This document shows positions 9,101 through 18,029 of a stretch of DNA of 64,000 nucleotides, in pieces. Position 1 is the stretch's first letter. Each line of letters starts with the position of its first letter. The notes below the pieces were generated by a model, which saw nothing but the letters and a program-made list of their open reading frames with translations, had not been told where the DNA came from and made no database searches. This DNA is from Struthio camelus (Eukaryota > Chordata > Aves > Struthioniformes > Struthionidae), in NCBI RefSeq assembly GCF_040807025.1, contig NC_090953.1, positions 2,231,501-2,295,500 of the forward strand, given 5' to 3'. Made by a program: the position numbers and the translations under genes.

Positions 9101-10920
9101 CTCTTTTACATACCGATACCTGTGTGCAAACACAGAGGTGCAGAGGGAAAAACAGTATCTTGGCCAACACCCTATCAAGAGCAGAGAGAAAGCAGGTGAT
9201 GCTGCCCATAGAGACTTTCCATACAGAACTATTTACAGTAAAATAACCTTTTATTTTTCCCCTTCCTCCTCCCCCACCTTCCCCCAGGATTTCACAACTG
9301 GCAACTGCAAAGCTGTTATTTTGTGCTCAAATATGGGTACTAGGAGTCTTATTTACACCACCCATGGCTCTTTCAGCCTGAACAGCTGTTCTGGCAACCT
9401 CAGCCGAGTTGTTGGCTAGTAAAAACATAGGCCAGCCTCCACAGAGCTGCCCTCACACGCTTCAGGGTTGGGTCGCTCTCCTGGCAGGCAGAGGAGAGCA
9501 CGCGGGAAGGCCAGGTGGCTCCAGCCCGGACAGGAGCGATATGCAGAGGACTCAATTAGCACGTGGAAGATGGGAGAGGAGTCTAATTCAGGGGATTGGA
9601 TGGGATTCCTCTCAGATTTTTTTGTGCCTCTTGTTTTGGTCTGCAGATAGGTGTGACCTGCAGTTATTCCCACTTGTCAAGGAAGCTCTGTGCTGTTGGT
9701 GGCCTCATAGCCACCTGAGATCCATCTGTTTCAGTCTGCTCACGGGCTCTGAACACCTAGAAGGCACAACACTAAAGTACTGAGCATATGATAAATGCAG
9801 GTCCGCAACCCAAGGGCTTCCTTGCAGGGCAGGCTGCCCAGCCTGGCCCTCTCTCCAGCCATGATATTGTTCGTAGGCAGTTGGCCCAAACCATCGAAAA
9901 TGGCACCACACCGGTGAAACCTGACACACAGGACCCAACATTAGCAAGCATGCAAGCAAAAAACACTCTTCTGGACTGTACTAGATACCGTATCAGAAGA
10001 ATTGTTACCCAAAACACTACCAAACACAAGCTCCTGGGATTCTCTTAGATTTGTCTGAGCACCCACCCCGCTATATGTGATGGGTAAATAAGCAAGAGAA
10101 TTCTCCTCCTCCTCTCCTGTGTAGGATATGGCACCTAATTCCCAGTGGCAACTTCATTCAGCAACAGTTAATACTGCTTTTCCATGTGTTACTTATGTAC
10201 TTCTATTTTATTGACATTTATTATTTGGGAAGGGGAAAATACCAAACTATGAATTTTAATAGCTTAGCCTGTACAGAAGAGAACATTTTAAGTTAGGTGA
10301 GTGATGTCACTGCCAAGGCATCCCCAAAGCTGGAATGAAAAGCATCGCTGCACTCACGTGGCAATTTGTACAGTTACCACTTCTTCAGAAGTGTATTTCA
10401 GCGAGAGCCTTAAGAGCCACAGCTGAGAAGGTATTCTTTGCTTTCAAACACCAAAGACCTGCCTATGCTAAAAGGGACGCTGGAATCCTTAGGGTCACAG
10501 TGCAAACCGACCTGACCTTGGGTACAATCTGTCAATCAGCATTAACTCCAGCACCTTCACCAGCACTACACTTACCAGCAGTCAAAGGGGAGGCCATCTC
10601 TGCTCCAAACTGTTTCATTAGAGTTTAAAGTTGAAATCAAAATTAGAGTGCTAATTGATGCTAGTTTAAAAATGCGATCTGGGTGGTTCATCCAACTGGA
10701 AGTTACAGCTCCTGATAGAAGTTTGAAAACCCAAATCTCATACTACTGTTACTTAAAAGATCACAACACTCCTGATACATGTCAAACCAAAATTATCTTT
10801 ATATTTTCTCTCTTACTTTCAGTGGATGACCTGCTAAAAGAAGCCAAAATTGGACCAAATGGAACAATAAAATATGAAGAATTTGTCCGCACCATTAGTC
10901 TTCCTGCAGCCGACTACTAA
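3109..10920 (+). CDS. CALML4: Calmodulin-like protein 4 (five coding exons)
   Basis: Exons 3109-3111, 3235-3265, 5772-5912, 7110-7298 and 10823-10920 join with GT-AG introns and matching phases into 153 codons plus TAA. The protein has four EF-hand units with loops at residues 21-32, 57-68, 94-105 and 130-141. Conserved stretches include AKFLSQDQIN near the N terminus, MRCLGASPTPGEVQ at 37-50 and ELDFSTFL at 63-70, which identify CALML4 rather than calmodulin. All four loops lack key acidic ligands (for example Lys at positions 3 and 5 of loop 1, Lys at position 1 of loops 2 and 4), so canonical calcium binding is unlikely, as known for the family. In mammals CALML4 is a light chain of MYO7B in the intermicrovillar adhesion complex of the brush border, and associates with MYO7A in hair cells. 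The start is in good Kozak context (A at -3, G at +4 after splicing). PIAS1 is convergent downstream. Confidence 0.95.
3235..3265 (+). CDS. CALML4: CALML4 coding exon 2
   Basis: This 31-base exon encodes AKFLSQDQIN plus the first base of Glu12. It is preceded by a strong pyrimidine tract ending in ACAG and followed by GTATGT. Exon 2 of calmodulin genes is also 31 bases, so the ancestral structure is retained. Confidence 0.93.
3266..5771 (+). other. CALML4 intron 2
   Basis: The intron is 2506 bases. The first third is CpG-rich. It contains an HNF1-like palindrome at 4859-4871 and an antisense CR1 LINE remnant at about 5385-5700. No further exon or RNA gene was recognised. Confidence 0.85.
5385..5700 (-). 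mobile_element. CR1-like LINE 3'-end remnant, antisense in CALML4 intron 2
   Basis: Several blocks in order match the antisense of avian CR1 elements from memory of the family. These are a TCATTGCAACTTAAAGCC block near 5415, a TTAGACTGAA...CTCAATTAGCTCAG block near 5527, CCTTTCTCTGGGTCCTCC near 5590 and CATATCCCAGCTGGAACC near 5655. On the minus strand these correspond to the end of the reverse transcriptase ORF of CR1. The copy is heavily diverged and 5' truncated, as is usual for CR1. Exact ends are uncertain. Confidence 0.6.
5772..5912 (+). CDS. CALML4: CALML4 coding exon 3 (EF-hand 1)
   Basis: This 141-base exon encodes residues 12-58 and the first base of Asp59, running from the E-helix of EF-hand 1 through the conserved MRCLGASPTP segment to LHKI. 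The acceptor is TTTTAATTAG and the donor GTGAGT. It is too short for its own long ORF and was found by reading for the expected protein between exons 2 and 4. A CR1 remnant ends a few dozen bases upstream of the acceptor. Confidence 0.93.
5913..7109 (+). other. CALML4 intron 3
   Basis: The intron is 1197 bases. It includes a short CAAA-type simple repeat near 6249-6268. A possible faint CR1-tail similarity near 6340-6360 is too weak to call. No gene was found. Confidence 0.85.
7110..7298 (+). CDS. CALML4: CALML4 coding exon 4 (EF-hands 2-3)
   Basis: This 189-base exon runs from the rest of Asp59 to the first base of Val122. It encodes the end of EF-hand 2 (ELDFSTFL), the central linker (MKQEEPEKEIL) and EF-hand 3 (loop DRQKKGFITVSE). 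The acceptor is CTTTTCCAG and the donor GTACAG. It is longer than the corresponding 107-base calmodulin exon, so the downstream intron sits at a different place. Confidence 0.95.
7299..10822 (+). other. CALML4 intron 4
   Basis: The intron is 3524 bases. It has unremarkable composition apart from pyrimidine-rich and AT-rich patches near 8780-8900 and 9240-9290. The ORFs inside it have no recognisable similarity and no splice-compatible continuation of CALML4. Confidence 0.85.
10823..10920 (+). CDS. CALML4: CALML4 coding exon 5 (EF-hand 4, stop)
   Basis: This 98-base exon follows a TTACTTTCAG acceptor. It encodes VDDLLKEAKIGPNGTIKYEE and the C-terminal helix, ending in AADY and a TAA stop at 10918-10920. 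The degenerate fourth loop keeps Gly at position 6 and Glu at position 12 but lacks Asp at positions 1 and 3. Confidence 0.95.
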
Positions 10921-11165
10921 AATTCAAAGCAAGAGACCTGATGAGGGATCTGATGACAACAGGACCTGAAACTTTGATTTCAACTTTTCCTAGTCACTGT
11001 TTAGACTCAGGAATCACTATTTGCCTTTAAGAATCCATACTCTGCCTTGAGTTTAGCTTACACAAACCCATTCCAGAAAACTCCTACCCCACTTCCAGAA
11101 AAACATTGCCACTTAGAAAATGTGAGCTCTCAGTCATTTAAATAAACTGAATGTAGCATTCCCTT
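10921..11165 (+). other. CALML4 3' UTR (predicted)
   Basis: The sequence runs from the TAA stop to shortly after the AATAAA hexamer at 11141-11146. A GT-rich stretch just beyond (about 11163-11180) fits the downstream element of a cleavage site, so transcripts probably end near 11160. Confidence 0.6.
11141..11146 (+). terminator. CALML4 polyadenylation signal AATAAA
   Basis: This canonical hexamer lies 221 bases after the stop codon. A TTGTGT-type element follows within about 20-30 bases. It is the first AATAAA downstream of the stop. Confidence 0.65.
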
Positions 11166-11179
11166 GTGTATAACGTGTC

Positions 11180-13750
11180 ACGCTTACAAAACAACTGTTC
11201 TTTCAAAAGTGCATTTAAGTCCACAGATCACAGCATAAATTATGACTTATAGTTAATGTTGCACAGTGACTGCATTCCAAAAAGTCAACAAAAAATCATA
11301 ACCATTTGCTATTTCCACACACCGGAGCCTGGGTGCAGTTCTTCGTGTGTCAAAAAATTCCTCGGGAGGCTCGATTATGTCCTGATGGTGGCAAGTTTAG
11401 CGTAACTGCACAGGTCTCCAGCATTGCTGGCATCTCTGATACAGATCCTGTAACGTAGCTCCCAATCACATGTGGCTCTGTCGCAAAGTTGTCAAGATAC
11501 CAGCGCCACTTGAAGGGTGACCACATCCTTTTCACTACTCAGAGGGGCCGGAGACAAGCAGTCCGGATTTTTCCGACTACACCAAGACTGAGTTTAGAGT
11601 AAACTGGAAGGACAACTCCTGCTCTCAAAGCATAGGAACTCGGATCACTGTTTCATATGTTGGAGGAATGAAAGAGGATGAGGAATAAGCTTTCTCTGTA
11701 TCTCTACTTTGACACATTATTTATTTCGCAAGATGCAATATCCTGCAGTGTCCAGTCTCCATGTAGTTAAGCTGCCACTGAACTCCGAGGCAACACTTTG
11801 AAAAACGCAGCGCTTGGCAAATGCATCTGTCACCAGGTACTGGGCTATCTGCCCAGAACACGCTCCCAAAGACAGCCAGGCAGGGAATAGCAGCGGCTGG
11901 GAAAATTCAGCTGCTTTGCAACAGAAAAAAGGCTGTCTCTCTTGACTTTAAACTGATTAAAACCAAACTGCCCCAAAACAGTAGGTTTTAACCTTATTCT
12001 AACTATGGCATGCTAGTCTTCCTTAAGGTCCACACGCTGGCATGCAAAATTGAGGACAACATACTGCCGATCTCCTCCGCTGGCAAATGGAAATTTTCAG
12101 AGACCATCTTAGCACAACAACAGAACTAACATCAACCTCTTAAAGAGCATTAGTAGACCGCACATTCCTGCCAGGTCCACTGCTATTTCTACCCAAGGGA
12201 GCCCCCTTTCCTCCATCCTTCTCCCCATCCATCCAGATCTCTCCCTCCTTTTATTAATTCTGAATCTTTATCCCTGAAGCAACTAATTCACCCCTCTTCG
12301 CTCTGTTTGTGAAACGGCCAACAATTAAATCATTACAGACACAGCAAACCCAGCACGTTTATCCCCCACTGAGGTATGCAGTGACAGCACGAACACAGCA
12401 GACTCGGGTTTCTGCTAACACCATCACACATGGCTGCAACACTTGAAAACAACCATGACTAACCAGCACATGAACTTGGTTAGAAAATGAAAATAATAGT
12501 ACAGGAAATCTTTTTAACCCTTCCAAATCAGTAATGATATCTCTATGAAGCTGAAATGGGTATTATTCTCATGGAAAATTATTACATGAGGAGAAAAGAA
12601 GTACAAGAGGGTATGTGACTTGCTGAACGCTGTGCAAGAATGGAAGGACTTGAGACAAGTGGCAGTTTTGTGCCTAACTTCCCTTGATTCGGAGCCAAGC
12701 TGAACTTTCTGCAGCTCTCACAAGACATGAGTTTTGAGCTAACCCAATAAGCTCAAACTCAAATCCTCACACACCAAGTATCTATACAAAGGTCTGCTGA
12801 ACAGCAAAGGACTGCGATTCAAGGGGAAATGAACTTTGCTAGATGTAAGAGTGGCATAACATCTACAGCACCCCTCAACTTCTTACATTAGCTCTTCCTA
12901 TTCTGGGGGAGGGAAATCCTTTGTTTCTCTGGAAGGCAGAGTTACAAGCAGTTTGACACTCAGCTAACACTCCAGGAAAAACAGAATACAGTGAAAGAGA
13001 GAGGGTTCACTAGAAAACCAAGAACTGGTTCCAACTAGCAGCAAAAGATACTATTTCCCTGGCCATTCTGTTGCCACTATTCACAGTTAATCTCAACATT
13101 ATGGACAAAAAAGAAAAAAGAAATTAAAAAAAACCCCACAAAACACACCCTGCCTTTAGGGAGGATCTTTGTGCACTAGCACCTTGTGGAGGTATGCCTG
13201 CAGCTTGAAGGTGGAAAGGTTTCTGCCTACCAGAGCTGAAAGGCTGTTCCAGACCTTAGCTATACAAGTCCTGGGGATGAAGGGGAGCAAAAACTTCTGT
13301 TGCTCTGAGAGTGAGTGCAATTAGTTTATGAAACAAGGAGTTAATTTAGAAACATTTGTTTCCAATAGGCATCAATAGCCATATTACAAATGATCCAATA
13401 CACAGTTTAATTCTTCCCCACTGACCAGAGCAGTTGATTAACAAATCCTTTCAGCTGCAGACAACATAAAAGCTTGTACGTCATGGGGATTGATCAGCTC
13501 AAAATCACTTTGGACTACTCCAGAATGCATCTGTATCATAACCGGCTGTTACTACCCGCTCTGGTTGGGTAAACATTACCCAAATAAAAACTAGCAAAAG
13601 GAACAGTACACTTCACATACTCACAAAACAAAGCATCATTGTTAGAGCTTAGAGGCACAAGTGTGAAACACTCCATGCTGCAAAACATTTGGCAGCAAAG
13701 CATTCCTGCTCAAAAGGGTCCCTTGCAACTCTCAGTTCACAGAACCCTTC
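11180..13750. other. Gene-free stretch between CALML4 and PIAS1 3' ends
   Basis: I found no recognisable exon. A 61-codon minus-strand ORF at 11350-11535 was read and matches nothing I know. The rest is AT-rich DNA, with a pyrimidine-rich patch at about 12180-12260. Part of it could belong to extended 3' UTRs of either gene. Confidence 0.5.
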
Positions 13751-13757
13751 CCCCCCC

Positions 13758-13759
<2 letters not shown>

Positions 13760-13794
<35 letters not shown>

Positions 13795-13822
13795 AACACA
13801 ACATAACTGAATGCTTTTTATT
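13760..13822 (-). terminator. Candidate distal PIAS1 poly(A) site with a 31-base A-tract
   Basis: On the minus strand an AATAAA hexamer (complement of 13817-13822) is followed 26 bases later by an uninterrupted run of 31 A (T at 13760-13790) and then a G-rich stretch. The spacing is that of an mRNA 3' end. It may be the distal PIAS1 cleavage site beside a genomic A-run, or the tail of an old retroposed transcript. Other AATAAA hexamers lie closer to the stop, for example the complement of 17212-17217. Confidence 0.35.
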
Positions 13823-15599
13823 ACATCTAAAGATTTCTACATAAACAAGTAACATTCAATAGGTAAACCATTTTTTCCAATGCATATAATAAATATTTTC
13901 ACTTGGTACTTTTATACAAACTGACATTGGTCTACTATACATTTTTAAAAGCCATTTATGGGTTTGGCATGCCATATGGAAACTAAGAGAAAGTTTTAAG
14001 GCAATGAATGACAGATTTAAATTCATGGAATTAATGGTAATTTTAATATTCTGCTTATATACATTTTCCCTTTGTTAATTAAAACAATTAACAGCAGCAC
14101 TTTCGGGGACCACCAGCAATTTTCCCTTGTTAGAAATCTAAGCTCTGTTAAAAAAAAAAAAAAAAAAAAAAGAGAGAGAGAAAGAAACAGTTACACTGAT
14201 AAAACAAAATCCTTTCTGGATATATTTAAAATGTGCTTAAAACCCTGAAATGTTAAACTGCAACGAAGACTTAATTTTCAAGATGTTCTCCTCACAGTCC
14301 TTAGCTCTGCATTAGGAGGCAGTTCCAAGACAGTTCAATGAAAATCTATCAGTCATCCCATCCTTGAAAGGCTTATTGAACCCTTGCCACGGAGAGGAAT
14401 GGGCACGCCTGGAATTGCTATCATGTCTATAATTATGGAAGTACTACAAAGTTTGTAATGCACAGTATAGGTTATAGTTTAGCATGGTTTTTCTTCTTTT
14501 AAAAGATGCACCAATAATGCCCACAAGAGTGATTCAAAGCCACTTCCACCCTGCTATGCAAACAACAGCTATTTACTCATATTTGTGTGTATATATACAT
14601 ACACACATACAGTACTATACATAATACAGAGACACACGTGCACACACACACCCACCCCCTCCAGTGGAAGAATTTGAGGACAAGAAAGGTTAACCCCTAG
14701 TCTAAGGATTACATAAAGTTTGTAATCTACAGAGAATTTAGCAGGACTGCAAGCCAGCCAAACACCGGATTACTGTACTGCATCTTGAATAATATGCAAA
14801 CAAACAGAGATTTAGTTTTGGATTTACATTTGCAGGGAACTTCCAGCGAACTCAGACTGAGACTTCTACCAGGTAACGTTAACTGTGGTCAGAGGCACAG
14901 AGAGTTATCAACTATAAAGAACATCTTAGTATGAAATATGAATACTCACAAAGCATATGGAATTAATACCACAAAGGAGGATCTAGGAGCATTTCCGTCC
15001 CTTCTTTGTAGGGCAACGAGGTTAAAAAATAACAAAGGTGAACTGAAAAGCCTTCCTTCCCTTCAGGGTCACTTGTGAGGAAGCGGGAGACATCATCAGT
15101 TGACCTCACTTTCCAAAAGCTAAAGACGTGTAAAGGATGCCAGATTTTCTGTTACCACTCACTTGCTATATTTAATTTCATATGTGAACTAATAAGATTT
15201 TAATACCACTGTCAAAACTGACACAAACAGCTTTTCAGCTCATCTTTAACAATACGGTCAATGGAAAGGTTGCCACAATCGTTGGTAAAATAGCCACAAG
15301 CTCTCCAGAATTTCTCTCCGAAGCGTTTCAGAAGCTGGGGACACGCATGCTCCCAGGTACACTGACGGCAATCTGGGAGAAGCAAAGTTACTCCAGATTT
15401 ACAAACGGATTTACAAGCGTATGCTCTGAAGTTACCCAGTTAGCATTCATGACTAAAATGTATGAGATATATTCCTAATGTAGGCTTAATCACTTCAAAA
15501 TCAGACTGAGTTTAAAAAATAAGTATTTCCCATTTTCTATCCTTTTATTTATTTTTTTTAACTGACATTTAATAAATTATAAAATTGGTGTATGGTGAA

Positions 15600-15621
15600 A
15601 TATATATATATATATATATAT
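15600..15621. repeat. (TA)n microsatellite
   Basis: This is a short uninterrupted TA dinucleotide run in the predicted PIAS1 3' UTR/flank. Confidence 0.85.
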
Positions 15622-16336
15622 CAGCCAGATATGTATGAAATACACATGCATGGGAAAAACTATTTAACTCACTTTTAACTCACACACACAGATCTATAAA
15701 TACATATATACACACACATATACATATAAACACAAACATTTGTTTTCAAAATTCAAGTCAACTATTTAGTGGCAGAGTGATGCTGTAAAAACACTAAAAA
15801 CAATTTTGATGCCACATATTCATGTGAACCTTTCAAATAACCATACAACTGATCATACAGCAATACCTAATGCTACTTGGATAAAGTTTTTTTTTCTTTT
15901 GTTCTTTTTTTTCTTTTTTTTTAAATCAATGCAAGATTTCGAGACAACTTCATAGGCAAAAGGTGGCCCTTGTCAATGCTCAAAGCTACTAGCTGCAATC
16001 AATAGTTTGGACATTAGATATTCAGACAAGAATCTGCTAATTTTTGTATTCCTTACTATCTTTCCTGATAAACTTGTTACCTGCACTTTCAACCAGTTAA
16101 AAAAATATTTTTCACACCAGAGGAAATATTTACTCTCTGACATGGACTTTGGGACACAAGAGAATCACTTCCTTCCCTCCCCCTACTCTTACTTTAAAGA
16201 ATCTCCTGAAAAAATGCATTCCAGCTATTTACACATTTCACTCTTTAACAAGAACGGATCAGCCCAAATGACCCACCAGTTCTATTAAAAAAAAAAAAAA
16301 AAAAAAAAAGATTTTCCTATGTCATGCACAACTTTC

Positions 16337-16341
16337 AAAAA

Positions 16342-16394
<53 letters not shown>
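16337..16394. repeat. A-run followed by a (GA)22 microsatellite
   Basis: Fourteen A are followed by an uninterrupted GA dinucleotide repeat at 16351-16394. On the PIAS1 sense strand this reads (CT)n followed by a T-run, a polypyrimidine tract within the likely 3' UTR. A shorter A-run/GA arrangement lies near 14150-14185. Confidence 0.9.
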
Positions 16395-16396
<2 letters not shown>

Positions 16397-17403
16397 ACCA
16401 GGGAGCAAGTATGGCTCTAAGTTCAACATAAGCATACTGAAAAACAGGAAAAATCAATCAAAATAATTAGAAGACCAAAAAGAGGAAACTGGATTTGAAA
16501 CCCATTACCCTAAGAGACTTCAGTACATAGAGATTCATCTCAGTGCAAGGGCTCTGCTAGGGTTTTTTTATTGGGTTGGTTTTGGTTTAAGAGACTCACA
16601 TTGAACACTTAATATTAACTTAGCTTTGATGAACGTGAAGTCAGAAGATGGCGTACCAAGACCAATATCAGCTGCACAAACCATGCAATAGTGCGTTGGT
16701 ATTCATATTTTCTTCCTTTTGTTGACAAGTTCATTTTTAAGCAGAAATTTGATCTACTGCAACTAAAAGTAGGTTTCTCCAGACAGAATAAGGTAGGCCT
16801 CAATTCAATAGGCCACTTATCTACGCATGGCTAACTTTAAAGCACAAGCAGTTCCACAGATTTAAAATTGACACATGCTTAATATTTTGCTGATTAGGAT
16901 CCTAAGTTATTTTAATAGGATTTCATAGTAAGTTACTAGAAACAAAAACCTACAGTCAAACGTGTCAATGCTTTTATTTGGGGCTAGATTCTATAAAAAT
17001 TCTCTCTTGTCCCGCTAAGTGCAGCCAAACAATTGCTCAGCCTGAGATTTTATTGAGTCTGGCCCGCAAGAATAATTGGTGCACTAATGAGTTTACAACA
17101 TGCTTGATTAAAGCATGGAATTCAAAAAAAAAAGAAAAAAAAAAGAAAAAAATCACTCCTGAAAGGCTATGTCCTGCAAGCAGAGGGAATGCTGGGGAAC
17201 AGTGGGTAAGGTTTATTCCACTTTAAGCATAAGAAAATCTGCACTAAAAATGGGATGGGGGAATTAAATTCCACCACCAAAGGTAAATGTCTCCAAGAGG
17301 AGAAAAAAACCTCCTACAACTTAGAACTTTAAAAGTTCAGTTCCTTTCCCATTTATGTTACACTGTGAAGAAAATAATGCCATTTGTGTCCACACTAAGG
17401 AAA

Positions 17404-17419
17404 GGGGGGGGGGGGGGGG
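17404..17419. repeat. G16 homopolymer
   Basis: Sixteen consecutive G are followed by an A/G-rich tract. On the PIAS1 sense strand this is a C-run within the likely 3' UTR. Its length is a common site of sequencing error. Confidence 0.85.
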
Positions 17420-17732
17420 AGAAAAAAGAAAAGAAAAGAAAAGTAACTCACATGACAAATGCACAGGTGTAAAATCTTCAGCGTCCATAAAAGTGAACTG
17501 AAGTTCCTTTTTTGTTTTTGTTATTTTTTGTTTTGTGATTTTTTTTGTTATTTTTACCAGTGAGGCCATCTTAGGTTTATATACAAAAGTAAAACTGAAA
17601 ATATAGTTTTGTTCTCTGTACACGTAAATTTTTTTCCCTAAAAAAGGAAAAAAAACTTGTCTATGTTTCTAAACATAATAAGGTAAAACCAAGCACAAAG
17701 ATCTTCTCTGACAAGTTCGTTTACTCCAGAAA

Positions 17733-18029
17733 TCAGTCCAATGAAATAATGTCTGGTATGATACCAAAGATAGACGCCGTGTCCGTGCTGCTTCTACTTG
17801 CAACTGGATGACCATGATTCTCTCGCAGGCTGTTGGAGGAAACAAGACTGCTGTTACTGCCACTATTGCTACCATTTGTGGCTGGCAGGGTACTGCTTCC
17901 TCCTGCATTTAGCTGATCGAGAAACATCTGAGATGAAGTGTATGGGAAAAAACGAGAGTGTAAGAGTTCTTGATCATCTGATGCAGAAACTGCCGCAGCT
18001 GCAGCAGCAAGAAGGGAGGTGTTGTAATG
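17733..18029 (-). CDS. PIAS1: PIAS1 exon 14 coding part (C terminus)
   Basis: This exon has 297 coding bases: 98 residues (554-651) and a TGA stop at 17733-17735. It contains a run of six Ala, a Ser/Asn-rich region and the conserved end [18 protein letters not shown]. The acceptor tract is unusually pure C (seven C before AG). Confidence 0.96.
   Translation of the reverse strand, partial: HYNTSLLAAAAAAVSASDDQELLHSRFFPYTSSQMFLDQLNAGGSSTLPATNGSNSGSNSSLVSSNSLRENHGHPVASRSSTDTASIFGIIPDIISLD

Larger units (their letters stand above)
13791..17732 (-). other. Predicted PIAS1 3' UTR / downstream flank
   Basis: This DNA lies downstream of the PIAS1 stop on the minus strand and has no coding potential. 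It is AT-rich, with A-runs, TA and GA simple repeats, and several AATAAA hexamers on the minus strand. I infer that at least the part nearest 17732 is the 3' UTR; where it ends cannot be fixed from sequence. Confidence 0.45.

Noticed and set aside
11350-11535. 61-codon minus-strand ORF between the two genes
   Set aside because: It has no similarity I recognise to CLN6, CALML4 or transposon proteins, lacks splice context, and its length is within chance expectation.
13150-13320. Stretch suggestive of a dispersed repeat (phrase AGGCTGTTCCAGA, also near 33550)
   Set aside because: The shared word is short, and no extended alignment to CR1 or to the second site could be seen by eye.
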